A stretch of DNA of 64,000 nucleotides from Planctomycetota bacterium. GTDB lineage: Bacteria > Planctomycetota > Phycisphaerae > UBA1845. A model generated the notes under the pieces. The model saw only the letters and a list, made by a program, of their open reading frames with translations, was not told where the DNA came from and ran no database searches. Below, piece by piece: positions 37,408 to 48,600 of this stretch (its first letter is position 1; the number at the start of each line of letters is the position of its first letter). Position numbers and translations under genes: made by a program. The stretch lies in assembly GCA_024280855.1 (NCBI GenBank), contig JAJRPG010000079.1:49477-113476 (forward strand), in the 5' to 3' direction.

Positions 37408-38979
37408 ATGGACGAGTGTACTAAAAAATTAAAAGCCAAGCGACTTTGGATTACGCTACTCGAATGCGGGGCGATCCTAGCCGTGAGCCTTGTGGCTGAG
37501 ATGACGCATTTTTCCGCGCAAAAGGGGAAAGCTATCATCTGCGCCGACTCCGCGCAATATGTGGATACCGCCGAGGCGATGGTCCTCGGTGAGCGCCTGC
37601 CGCATTTTGAAATGCGAAAGTCAGGCTACTCGCTATTTCTCGCCGGAGTCCTACTTGCTTTTGGCCATCTTGGTTGGTCGGTGGTCGTCGTGCAGCATGG
37701 CCTATTGGCGCTGCTACCTCTGATCGCTTACGGTCTTGGGCGCGTGCTGCGCTCACGACTGCTTGGCTGGTTCGCAGCTGCGCTCACCATGGCTAAATTG
37801 CAATCAGCTTTCTATGGCCATCGGATTATGTCGGAATCCTTGTTTGCGCTGCTATTGTCGGCGGGATTTTTATTATTAGCCGCTGGCATGACTCAAAAAA
37901 GATATGTCGGCTGGCTAACTGGTGCGGGTGCAATGCTGGGACTAGCTTGGCTCACGCGCGGGAACGCGACGCCAATTATAGCGGCAACTGCCCTGTTTTT
38001 TGTCTATTGGCTACGAGCGGATCGCCGCAAGCTGGTATTGTCATTGCTAGCACTCGGTATGCCCATTGCCATGTGCGTGGCATTTGAATGTAGCCTGAAC
38101 GGCGTGCTATCAGGACGATGGCGTCCGTCGAATGGTACGGTCGGCGCGTTATTGACGCTTCGTATGCGATATTACGACGGCGTTGACATGCCCAATACTG
38201 TAGCCACCGCCGGGGCACTTCGATGGTTGCCTGATCGATCCATTGACGACGCCTATTTGTGTAGCCCGCTGGATGTTTGGATCGCTCGATATAGAGCCAT
38301 TCACGACGGGGGGATGAACGAGTGGACTTACGACGATTTAATGGCTGAGTTTGGCCGCGATATGGTCCTTGCGAATCTAAGTTTTTACGCACGCCACACC
38401 ATCGCATATGGCCTGCGACATTTTTTTCGTCAGCCGCAAGATGGCGCTCAGCCGTTGGTGTCACAGTCTCAAAGAAAAGGCTGGCTCGCCCATTCCGCTT
38501 CGTTGGATGATGAAGAGGCCGAATGGTACTGGTATGCCTATTGGGGGCATCCGCATATGCCGCTACAGGAATCAATAGCCTTGGTCGACCGAATGAAAGT
38601 AGCCGCGCAGACGCGAGCGCCCTTTGGCGATGAAAAGATTTGGAGTCATTTTCGATATTACTTATCGCTTCAACCGTTCGACGTGACATTTGATAGTCTT
38701 CGTTGGTTGGGAAGCGTTTTGCCGATACTTGGGCTGATGGCTTGCTTTGTGTTCGGAGTAAACCGGAATGTATGCGCACTTATCCTCAGCGCATGGTTGG
38801 CTGAAGCGTTTTTCGTAGCTCTTATGACACCGACGTTGGACCGTCTGCAATTTGCTTGGCTAGCCATCGACACAACCTTTGCTGCGGCGGTATTCGCATT
38901 GCCGTTGCAGGCAGGTATTTCCTGGTACTATAACCGGTCAACTCGTGAAGTTGCGGAGTCAAGACTCGCAACGACGTGA
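37408..38979 (+). CDS. Membrane GT-C-fold glycosyltransferase (ArnT/PMT-like)
   Basis: About 523 residues with 10 or more membrane helices. The first periplasmic loop has ADSAQYVDTAEAMVLGERLP, with an acidic residue at the place where GT-C enzymes bind metal and lipid-phosphate sugar, followed by KSGYSLFLAGVLLAFG. HRIMSESLFALLLSAGF and LAWLTRGNATPII are also typical of dolichyl/undecaprenyl-phosphate-sugar glycosyltransferases. The acceptor is unknown. GTG at 37405 and ATG at 37408 are both possible starts, neither with a clear ribosome-binding site. The gene converges on the GH13-like gene with 7 bases between. Confidence 0.65.
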   Translation: MDECTKKLKAKRLWITLLECGAILAVSLVAEMTHFSAQKGKAIICADSAQYVDTAEAMVLGERLPHFEMRKSGYSLFLAGVLLAFGHLGWSVVVVQHGLLALLPLIAYGLGRVLRSRLLGWFAAALTMAKLQSAFYGHRIMSESLFALLLSAGFLLLAAGMTQKRYVGWLTGAGAMLGLAWLTRGNATPIIAATALFFVYWLRADRRKLVLSLLALGMPIAMCVAFECSLNGVLSGRWRPSNGTVGALLTLRMRYYDGVDMPNTVATAGALRWLPDRSIDDAYLCSPLDVWIARYRAIHDGGMNEWTYDDLMAEFGRDMVLANLSFYARHTIAYGLRHFFRQPQDGAQPLVSQSQRKGWLAHSASLDDEEAEWYWYAYWGHPHMPLQESIALVDRMKVAAQTRAPFGDEKIWSHFRYYLSLQPFDVTFDSLRWLGSVLPILGLMACFVFGVNRNVCALILSAWLAEAFFVALMTPTLDRLQFAWLAIDTTFAAAVFALPLQAGISWYYNRSTREVAESRLATT

Positions 38980-38986
38980 CTGGCAG

Positions 38987-40570
38987 TTAATCCTCGGCGT
39001 CAATATCTAATAGCACCCGGACTGACATCGGCTTAACCCAGAATGACACACTCCCGTCAGCGGCAGACAATTGTTGTTCCCCGCTTAAACGAAACTGCGG
39101 AATTTTAGACGTATTGGCATTACCAGACTTTCGCGTTGTAAATGGATTCGCTTCAGAGGATTTTATCTGCGGGCTTAGTATCGCCAATTTTTGTTTGGGG
39201 TGTTTCGATGTCAAGGTAACGCGCTGTTGTTTTGCGCCATAGTTGAGAATCAGCACAATTCGCTCAGACAGTATGCTGCGAGAAATGGCTAGTATTTTGT
39301 TTTTTGAGTCGTCCAATGCAATTGATAATTCGCCGCGACTGATTGACTCGTACTTGTTTCGCAGCATGTTGAGAAGTTTGTGAAGCGCATAAAATTCGCC
39401 TTGCATGGTCGCGTTTAGTTCGCTTGTGGGGGATGAATTCTTCCACCACATGGGCTTGGCTAATTGGCGGTTTTCACTTTCTGTCATGCCAACTTCGTCG
39501 CCAAAATAGATCATTGGCGCACCGCTGTAGAAGAATTGAAAGATCATAGCCAATCGCCGATAGTCATCAGCCGTAGCAGAATTTTCTTTATACTTTAGAG
39601 ATTGATAAAAACTGCGCACCCGGCCATGACGGCTGGCGCTAATCGGTACAATCGTATTATCAAGCGAGCGAGTCCCATATTTCTTTTTCGCGGTCGCTAA
39701 GTCCTCCAGAAAATACGTCGCAGTATAGATTGTTTTGTCAGGGTGGAAAAAGTGAGTAATGGCATTGGCCATGTGGTAGTTTATTTGCGTGTCGAAAAAC
39801 CCTTCCTGCCCCGGACCAATGGTTAATAGTTTCATGTTGGTGTGTTTCATTTTGATTGTCCAATTGAACCACACCTCTCTCTTGAGAGTATGAGTGTTAC
39901 GAAAAGCTATGGCATCTATGCCGTCTTTAGGGTGTCCATCCTGGTTAGGATCAATCCATTTAGCCATGAGTTTGAGAAGCTCTTCAATCTGACTATCCGC
40001 ATCTCCGGCGGGGCGGGCTCGGTCCTGGCAATCGATTTCGATGGCGACGCGCATATCTAACTCATGCGCTTTAGCTATGAGCGTAATCAGCAACTGGTCA
40101 CTTGGAGTAAATGAGAATTTACTCTTGTCCGTTCTATCCTTATCATCAGGATTTTGACTCTTGATCCCGACACTGGGGTCCACATGTCGCAGAGGTAATA
40201 GATCGCTTCGACCGTCATCTCCTCTGGCGAGAATCGGTGAAATGAGTAGAGAGTTGACGCCGAGTTTTTTAAGGTATTGTAGCTTGACGATGATGCCTGC
40301 TAAGTCTCCACCTTCTTGACGTTTATTGCGCGAGACTGGCGGATAGGAAAACTCGCGTTCCATGCCAAGGTCAGGCCAATCTATAGATAAGGATGTGCCT
40401 CCCTTGGGATCGTTGGATTTATCACCATTTCTATATAGTGGGACATTAATGTAATACCAACGAGCCTGCTTAGCCCAGGTCGGAATATCAGGCATTATCA
40501 GCGGACGCTGCCCCAATGCGGGTTGCATGCAAATTGCGAAAATGAAAGCTAATAGGCCAATACGTTTCAC
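38987..40570 (-). CDS. Exported GH13 (alpha-amylase-fold) protein lacking the catalytic residues
   Basis: A 527-residue protein with a signal peptide (MKRIGLLAFIFAICMQPALG). The fold is clearly GH13: VPLYRNGDKSNDPKGG, GGDLAGIIVKLQYLKKLGVN, ADDYRRLAMIFQFFYSG and GAPMIYFGDEVGM (350-362) match the neopullulanase/maltogenic-amylase group. The active site is gone. Region I DVVxNH reads AIEIDCQ; the nucleophile motif GIDGWRLD reads GIDAIAFRN (217-225); the GE acid/base reads IGPG (251-254); SHD reads SRH (313-315). A beta domain closes the C-terminus. It probably binds glycan without hydrolysing it, or acts as a regulator; this is inferred. Confidence 0.8.
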   Translation of the reverse strand: MKRIGLLAFIFAICMQPALGQRPLIMPDIPTWAKQARWYYINVPLYRNGDKSNDPKGGTSLSIDWPDLGMEREFSYPPVSRNKRQEGGDLAGIIVKLQYLKKLGVNSLLISPILARGDDGRSDLLPLRHVDPSVGIKSQNPDDKDRTDKSKFSFTPSDQLLITLIAKAHELDMRVAIEIDCQDRARPAGDADSQIEELLKLMAKWIDPNQDGHPKDGIDAIAFRNTHTLKREVWFNWTIKMKHTNMKLLTIGPGQEGFFDTQINYHMANAITHFFHPDKTIYTATYFLEDLATAKKKYGTRSLDNTIVPISASRHGRVRSFYQSLKYKENSATADDYRRLAMIFQFFYSGAPMIYFGDEVGMTESENRQLAKPMWWKNSSPTSELNATMQGEFYALHKLLNMLRNKYESISRGELSIALDDSKNKILAISRSILSERIVLILNYGAKQQRVTLTSKHPKQKLAILSPQIKSSEANPFTTRKSGNANTSKIPQFRLSGEQQLSAADGSVSFWVKPMSVRVLLDIDAED

Positions 40571-40734
40571 GGTAAATCCTCCATGATTTCTAGTTTTTCG
40601 GGCCGAGATTGATTCCTAAAACAGCCTCTACATCACAATACACAGGATTATCTCATTTTGTGCAACCTTTTCCGTATAACCTCCTTTATACTTACGATCT
40701 GTGAACGTGGCAAAATTGTTGGAGTGAAGTGATC

Positions 40735-41313
40735 GTGACGGAATTGCCAATAGCAGCCAGCCAGGCTGATTGGGTGAATGTAAACGAATCGGAGCCGATG
40801 CTGATCCAGCGGGCGAAGCGAGATCCGAAGGCGTTTGCCCTCATCTATGAGCGTCATTACGCGCCAATCGCTGGATATGTTTTTCGGCGCGTGGGTGATG
40901 TTCATGCGACGGAAGATATTGTCGGCGATGTCTTCCTCGCAGCTATGCGAACGTTAGGGCGGTTTCGATATCGAGGTATTCCGATTCGTGCGTGGTTGTA
41001 TCGCTTGGCTAGCAATGCGGTCAACCAATGGGCGAAACATCAACGCCGGCGTTTTTTGCCTTTAGCAGATCAGTCTATCGTCGGCGACGACGGAGTAGAC
41101 GTTACGCTAAGCGAGATAGCTGAGGCCGACCGGGCGCGTCTGGCCTTGCTGACGCTATCGCCCAAGTATCAAACAGTTTTGGCACTGCGATATTTTGAGG
41201 ATTTATCTCTAGAGGAAGTATCGCAGGCGACTGGCTGGCGTTTAGGAACAGTTAAATCGTTAATTTCGCGTGGACGAGAAGCCCTGCGCGAAAAACTTTC
41301 GCGGGAAGGATAG
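40735..41313 (+). CDS. ECF-family RNA polymerase sigma factor
   Basis: Sigma-70 factor of the extracytoplasmic-function type, about 192 residues. Region 2 spans FALIYERHYAPIAGYVFRRV and ATEDIVGDVFLAAMRTLGRF, with IRAWLYRLASNAVNQWAK. Region 4 is LTLSPKYQTVLALRYFEDLS then LEEVSQATGWRLGTVKSLIS, the -35-binding helix-turn-helix. GGAG at 40721-40724 is 10 bases before the GTG at 40735, which I prefer over the GTG at 40729. A 6-bp inverted repeat (GTATAA/TTATAC, 40674-40691) lies upstream. The next gene starts 4 bases after its stop and is probably its membrane partner. Confidence 0.92.
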   Translation: MTELPIAASQADWVNVNESEPMLIQRAKRDPKAFALIYERHYAPIAGYVFRRVGDVHATEDIVGDVFLAAMRTLGRFRYRGIPIRAWLYRLASNAVNQWAKHQRRRFLPLADQSIVGDDGVDVTLSEIAEADRARLALLTLSPKYQTVLALRYFEDLSLEEVSQATGWRLGTVKSLISRGREALREKLSREG

Positions 41314-41317
41314 AATC

Positions 41318-42373
41318 GTGCGCGACAAATTGGATCCGGTAGAACAAATGTTATCGACGGTGCGATCTCAGCAATGGTCGCGTTCGTCTCACAAACATAA
41401 ATTAGAGGAGAAACTGATGGGTAGTTTTCATCAACAAAGATCAAATAAAATGATGGGTACGTCTCGTTTTGTGGTTGTCGCGCTGGCGGCAGTATTAGCC
41501 AGTGGCGGGGCGTTTGCGGCGGTCGGCGGTACGGAAGGCGTGAAACAAATTTTTGTGACGCTACGGATGATTGGACCAGATGGGGAAGTCCAACAAGAAT
41601 TAATCATCGAAAAGATTGGCGTAACTGATGAGCCAACCGTGTTGGATTTGGATTTAGGTGATGGCCAAACGGCGACGATGAAAATTAATAGCATCAATGT
41701 GGATGAAGAAGGAAATGTTCTGGACGGCGCTGTTGCCGACACACTACAAGCCATGCTTACCGTCGATAATTCTCTCAGTAACGAACAATTTATCACGGCT
41801 GAACTGTCTACCATAGGGGGGGGCGATACGACCATCGAGATTCTAGTCGGTGATGAGGACGCAGAGTTTGGCCAGGATATATCGACGCAGAACTTAACGT
41901 TGACAGGTATGGAAGGTGAAAAGGTTGACGCCGTGTTCGGTAGTTTTAGCGCCAGCACGACGTCGCTTGCCTCAGCTATGGATGCCGCTATGCGGAGGCT
42001 GGGGAACTTTCCAAATGATGTTGAAAAATTTGATCTTGCTGCTGCCGACATTATCCATAGCTGGGTTGATGACGACGGCGTGGCATTTGACTTGGTGATG
42101 TACGGTGTGCCTGCTGATGATGGCGATGGTAGCGTGTATATTTTCAAAGCTTACGAAGGTGATGATGGGCAACGGGTTTATGATAGCATTGGCCAAATGA
42201 CCGGTGTTGATCCTGCTTTGCTCGAAGTGTCAGAGGTGCAAATGGACGGGGCTAAGATCACGTTAGACTTCGATCATGACGGTCAGGCCATGAAAATGAT
42301 CGTGAATGCTGGCGGTGACGATCGGTCGTCAGGACAGAAGAGCCTGAGAATCGAAAGCCAGCGTAGCCGATAA
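41318..42373 (+). CDS. Single-pass membrane protein coupled to the ECF sigma factor, putative anti-sigma-like
   Basis: About 351 residues. A short basic cytoplasmic head (about 50 residues) precedes one membrane helix (FVVVALAAVLASGGAFAAVG). The rest is exported and acidic, with stretches such as ELIIEKIGVTDEPTVLDLDL. No zinc-binding anti-sigma motif (HxxxCxxC) is present, so the family is not recognised. The GTG start at 41318 has AAGGA 9 bases upstream, and only 4 bases separate it from the sigma-factor stop. Position and topology fit a sigma-factor partner, which is inference. The frame is open upstream into the sigma gene, but an ATG there is not needed. Confidence 0.6.
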   Translation: MRDKLDPVEQMLSTVRSQQWSRSSHKHKLEEKLMGSFHQQRSNKMMGTSRFVVVALAAVLASGGAFAAVGGTEGVKQIFVTLRMIGPDGEVQQELIIEKIGVTDEPTVLDLDLGDGQTATMKINSINVDEEGNVLDGAVADTLQAMLTVDNSLSNEQFITAELSTIGGGDTTIEILVGDEDAEFGQDISTQNLTLTGMEGEKVDAVFGSFSASTTSLASAMDAAMRRLGNFPNDVEKFDLAAADIIHSWVDDDGVAFDLVMYGVPADDGDGSVYIFKAYEGDDGQRVYDSIGQMTGVDPALLEVSEVQMDGAKITLDFDHDGQAMKMIVNAGGDDRSSGQKSLRIESQRSR

Positions 42374-42444
42374 TAGTTATGATCTTGAAGCGGCGGGGGC
42401 GGTTAGCCTGAAGCTGCATTTTACAACAAAATGTTTTCGCATCG

Positions 42445-42482
42445 GAACCCGCGGGGCTAATCGTCTTGCGGGTTCTTTTTTT
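42445..42482 (+). terminator. Rho-independent terminator after the sigma-factor operon
   Basis: GAACCCGC (42445-42452) and GCGGGTTC (42468-42475) form an 8-bp stem with a 15-base loop, followed directly by seven T. It closes the sigma/anti-sigma-like operon 72 bases after the stop. Confidence 0.85.
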
Positions 42483-42622
42483 GACTGGAGATACCTTTTT
42501 CGATAGCCTTGGCAGTGCGTTGACGAGGGAGTACGCCCTTGTTCCTATTGGGCAAGCGCATCCACCTAGCTCATATACGTTAGTGGGTCGGGCATAATCA
42601 AGGAAGCTGGAGAGGTAGAGCC

Positions 42623-45600
42623 ATGTTGTATCGTATTTCGTTTACTGGCGTCGTCATAGTAGCCGCATTATTGGGGAGCTGCTCGACTGACCAAGCCATG
42701 TTGGATAACGCCGCCGGTCGAAACTTGCCGACGGTTAATCAAGCCGTTGCGCTAAGTCAGCATTATGTTGAAGTGACTTTTGGCGCTGCGGTTAATGTCT
42801 CGGCTGAGTCGGTGGCGTTGTATGCGATTGTCGATGCTGCAGGGCAGCCGCTAAATATTACTGGCGCTCGGAAATTTGATGGTTCCAGCAAGATATTATT
42901 GACGACCGACGCGCAGCAGGATGTTGCGTATACGCTTGAAGTTAAATCCAATCCCATTCCGCCAAGCGGCAATGATAGTCCGCCCGCCGAAATGGTTTCA
43001 TTTACGGGGTCGACCTTGCAAGAGCCTATGGTTGAAAGCGCGGTTGCGCTGGATGCCCAAACGGTACTGATTGCTTTTAGCGAAGCGATGGATGAAGCCT
43101 CAGCTACGAATGCTGCGTTCTTTTCTTTAGTGGATGAAGCTGGAAATCCTGGTGCTGGACTAACGGTTATCTCCGCGACATTGGATAGTGATCCGAGTAT
43201 TGTGCTATTGCAAACGAGCGATCAGGGCGATCAGAATTATCGCGTGATGGTGGGTGAAGCGCGAGCGCGTCGTGAAAATGCGTTGGTCAATCCGCTGGCT
43301 AATAGTGCTTCGTTTGGAGGCATTTCACCAAGTGATGCAGTGGGGCCTCGTGTGACTGGTGCGGTGGCTACGAGTCAAAATTCGGTACTGGTTTCGTTTA
43401 GCGAAGCGTTGACTGCGGGTGCGGGGAATAAAAATAGTTTCCGTCTTTCGGATGGATTAGCTGTGAATGCCGTTACTTTAATTCGTCATGGTACGCAGGT
43501 TCTAATGACAACCGGCACGCAGATTCCAGATCGTGAATACACTGTGACCGTTGTTCAGGCAAGCGATATTTCAGGCAATGCTATTGATCCAGATGCAAAT
43601 ACTGCGATGTTCGAGGGAACTGGTCGCGGATTTTTTGTACAGTCTGCGGTCGCGCTTTCCAATACGAGCGTGTTGCTATCGTTCAATGAGCCGCCGTCCC
43701 CAGCCATGGGGCTTGACCTTTCGTTTTATAATATAGCTGAAACTGTTGACGATATGCAGGGGATCATCCGGTTCACGGATGTGATTGTGGACCCGATTGA
43801 TCCGCGTTCTGTTATTCTAACGACGACTTCTCAAGAGAATGTGGATTTCACCATTACAGCTAACAATATCCATGCGTTGCGCGATGATTTGCTCATTGAT
43901 GGCACACGCGACAGGGCGTCGTTTTTGGGCATTGCTTCGCGTGATGTGCAAGGCCCGCAGCTTTTGAGTGCTACGTCAACGAGCAGTACATCGGTTGTGT
44001 TAGCCTTTATTGAACCACTAAACGACGCGGCTGCGGTTGCCTCCAATATCAGTATTAGCTGTCCTTCGTGCGATTCGTCTTCGCTTTTGGTGTTGGATGC
44101 GTTTTTGTCTGCCCATAACACGCGCATCATCGTCACGACACCACCTCAAGCGGCTAATGTCGATTACACGATTCTGATTGAAAATAATAATGGCCTGCTA
44201 ACGGACCTGGCTAGCAATCCCAATCCGATTGATCCCGATCCTAGCTCGGCTATTTTTAGATTTCTTGGGCAGCCTTCGGTTCAGCCTGGCTTTGCACTAC
44301 CGCGCGTGGTTGGGGCGATTTCAACGAGTAACACCACGGTTGTCGTGACTTATAATAAGCCGATGGGTGATAGTGCGTTAGAGCCGTCGAATTATGTCGT
44401 GGCTCAGGTCAACGTGAATTCCGAAGTCGGTACGATAGCAATTCTTGCTGACCCGCGTTTCCTGGGATTGGATCGAACTGCGGTAGAGCTAAACACCTCG
44501 TCGCAAAATGAAGTTACCTATGAGATCAATGTGGTCAACGTGAAAGACATTGCGGGCAATCATCTTGCCCCTGTTGAACTTTTGGTGAATCCTGCGTCGG
44601 CTCAGTTTCCTGGCACCCCACCGAGTGGAAATAAAATCGACTCCGACGGTGATGGCTTAGCTGATAGCGAGGAGCTTCGAGGGTATGTAGTCAATGTGCA
44701 ATTGACTGGCGGCGAGATCGTTTTTCGGGAAGTGACTAGCGACCCGTTCAATCGGGATACTGACAGTGATGGTTTGAATGACTTTGGTGAGCGCGTGCGT
44801 TTTTCCAATCCTCGGTCTGACGATACAGATTTTGATGGCGTTTCGGACTTTGATGAAGTATTCAAATGGGGGACCAGCTTAACCAATCAGGATACGGACG
44901 GTGACGGTATTCGTGATTCATCTGAGCTTGGATTTTTCAAAACGTCACCTTTGTTTGCTGATACTGATGGCGACGGCATGGAAGATGGCGACGAAGTGAT
45001 TCGCCAAAATCGTGATCCCCGCATCTCTGACTTGCCAGACCCTGGAATTGATATTGGCCAAGTGGCGTTGAGATTGGATACGCGATTTGCCTTTACCGAC
45101 ACGCAAGGAGAATCTAAATCGGTAGCGAAATCTTCGTCAACAACGCTGGCTCAAAGCGATTCACAAACTTTTGCTACGAGTGACGCTTCTACTACGCAAA
45201 ATGCAATAACCGCTGGGCTGGAAGTTGGTGGAGAAGCATCTGCGACGCCCAAGGCGACTTTCAAAGCCAATGTCGGTTACACCTACACGCGTGAAAATAC
45301 ATTCACGGCTAGTCAGTCGTCGACGAGAGAATCGCAACAGCAATATCAAGATTCTCTGACCACCAACGTCGCGCGTGATGTGACCCAAGCCGTCACGAGA
45401 ACCATTGAAGGGGCGAGCATTGAAGTATTAGTCACCATCAATAACGGTGGCGACATTCCTTTTACCATGACCAATATCCAGCTCACCGCCCTGTTGCAAG
45501 ACCCGTTCAACAGACGCAGCTTTGTACCCGTAGCTACGATGCTTCCTGGTTCCTTGCTTGATGGCGCAGGCGATTTTGAAGTCTTCCTTGGCCCATTCAT

Positions 45601-48600
45601 TCCAGAGCGTGGACCATTCATTTTCAAGAGTAGCGAAGTTTTTCCGTCGTTGGTTGAAGATTTAATGAAGTCGCCACGCGGGCTGATTTTCAAAGTGGCT
45701 AATTTCGATATTGAAGATGAAGAAGGTCGCAACTTTGCCTTTGTGACTCAGGATGTAAACGACCGCACAGCCGGGATGATTATGGACTTCGGTAATGGCG
45801 AGGTCGATCGTTTCCGCGTTTCGACCCATAGCCAATTTGATATGAATGAGTGCAGTGGTGCGTCGGCTAATCCCGCCGGTTTCTGCCTGGCTGATAGTGA
45901 TTGCGATGGCGGGCGATGTGTATTTAGTAGCGCTCGGCCTATCGGTGTTAGCATGAAGTTCATCCTGCAAGACGTTCTTGGCATGACCAAGAATGGCCCT
46001 AAGGATGCGATTACCATTGGTGACAATGGCTGTGGTGAGACTTGGGCTGTGGGAGACGATGTGCAGGTGGCGACGCCGATTTGTTTCCCCGTAGCGCTGA
46101 ATGGCCTCATCATCGACGCAGGGCCTGATGGTATTCTCGATAGCGAACCTGCTGGTGATGATATTCGATTCGGAAACACTGTGATTGATGGCGGTGATGG
46201 TTGCGCCCATACGCGGGCCTCTCGTGATGATGTTCAAATTGTGCAAGGTGATTGTCAGCGAGCTTCTCCGGACGGTGTCATGGTCACGTCAGGGCCTGAC
46301 GGTATTTTTCAAACTACGCCCGACGGTGATGATTTGGTTGCAGCGGTGAATGGTTACGAGACGCAGTTCTCTGGTTCATGCGATGGCAGCACGGCGGTGT
46401 TTATTGGTGCGGGCCTAAATGGCACGATTGAATCTATTCCTGCTGGCGATGATGTATTTACAAGTAATGAGATTCAGCCTGGTGCGAATGGCATCTTGGA
46501 AACAAGTCCAGGCAACGACGATATTTTCCAGGGGCCTGGTATTGACTGTGATGTGGATGCGGACTGTCCGGGCTTGGGTTTGTGCAAAAGTGTTGAACGA
46601 CTTGTTCGTATTAAGGGCATTCGCAACAACCCGGCTGATGCTAGATTTTGGCTGATTTTGTCGGAAAATGATATTGCTCCAGATACGAATTTTGATGACA
46701 TTCTGATTCAGGCGAGCGATACTTTCTCGCTGGCGTATGTGCAGGACCGTGATGATGATGGCCTGCTTGCTCGTGAAGAATATCTTTACGGCAGTTCCGA
46801 TCGTAGAGTGAATTCGGATGGCTGTCCGCTGGGTGACGGCGCTGCTGGTTGTGATGCGAACATTTTTGATTTTGACACCGTCCGCGACTTTGAAGAAGTC
46901 AAAGAAGGTTGGACCATTGCGGTAGCTGGTGAGCGTAGCTTTATTGGTTATTCCAATCCTGTTCAGCCCGACACAGACGGCGATAAGCTGTTTGACGATG
47001 AGGAGCAAAAGTTTGGCACCGACCCAGGTAAGCAGGATACGGACAGTGATGGCATATCAGATTTTGATGAGATCAATGGCTATGACATTGTGCGGCGGGA
47101 TGACGAGCTGATTCGCCGCGTCGTTCCGTATCAGTCCGCGATCATCGGGCCTGGTTCGGATAACGATCTTGAAACGCTTGTGGTACTCGATGCAAATCTC
47201 AATCCGCTGGATACGGTCGGCACGGACCCGAATGGTCGGCCGATTATCACGGCTGGTCCTAATGGCGTGTTGGATACCAGGCCTGATGGTAACGATACGT
47301 TAGAGGAAACATTCGTCATTCTTGATGGCGGCAACGGCGCTCCAGAATCTGTGGCATTATTAGATGACATTCAGGTTGGTCCTTCGCCAGTTTCATCGAC
47401 GACAATAACGGTGACATATTTGGAATATGATGCGGGCAGTAACGCTTGTGATGGATTGCAGGATGGCGAATTTAATTTTGATCTTCGCACACGAAGGAAC
47501 ACCAATCCCGTTGGGGCTGCGTTTACTCAATCTGTTTCCGTCTCGAGGTTTATTACCCATTCACTAGGCGGCATGATAATAGCGGGTGCCAATGGTGTAG
47601 CTGATACCGTCGTGAATTCATCTTCGGATGATATTCAGGTCGTCCAAGCTGGCGACCCAGCCTCGGCGGAAACTGTCGTTATCAGGCCTGGTCCAAACGG
47701 CATTCTTGAGACCACGCCAGACGCCAGAGACATTTTGGTTGGTGGGGCGAACGGTAGCAACAGGCTGACTTTTTCAATGGACCCCAACGATTCATTATCG
47801 ATTTCAGGCTCTGTTCGAGAAGATGACGCCGTTTGCGACATCAACACACGTCGTGCGATTGTTGAGTCGGGCGAATTAATTATTGAGCCTTGGTCTGGTG
47901 GTAACGGCATCGCTGATTCGATGGTTCCAGAGTCGGTATCAGGCCTCGCGCTTAACGATGACGTGCAAGAGGTGGCTGTTGGTGATCCAGTGATTCCGGG
48001 GCAGGTTGTTATTAGTGCAGGCCCTAACGGCATTTTGGATACGGTGCCAGCGTCAGGCGACATCGCACCGGCTGGTAACGGCATCGCGGATACATTGGCT
48101 ACGGGTAACGACTCGCAACTAATCCCACTAGGCAATGCTTCATTGCCTGGCTCACTAATTGTTTCTTGCGGGCCTGACGGCGAGCCGGATTCTAATATGA
48201 ACCCGACAGTTCCCGGCGTTTGCGAAGCCGTGGTTATCCGCATCGATACCGGAGACGGCACCGCTGATACCGTAGCCAATCCTTCCAGCGATGATATTCA
48301 GGTTAAAGCGCCAGGCTCATCAGTTGTCGCGGGCGATGTGATAATTCGGGCCGGGCCTAACGGAGTGATTGACTCTGCGGTGGCGGGAACTTCAGAGCAG
48401 ATTCAAACCGCTCGAGCGCCGTTGGCCTGTGCTTCGGTGATCGTGCAAAACTCGGCTAGTTCGGGTGTTGCGCAAACTACTGTCGATCCAAGTTCGGATG
48501 ATATACAACGCATAGCTGTTGGTGCATCAGTCTCGGCTGGGGCGATTGTTATTGATCCCGGGCCTGACAATGTGATCGATACGATCCCCGCGAGTTTCGT

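Noticed and set aside
41431..42147. 238-codon frame on the minus strand opposite the sigma-partner gene
   Set aside because: Ser/Ala/Pro-rich mirror of an acidic exported protein; the plus-strand gene has better start, spacing and topology.
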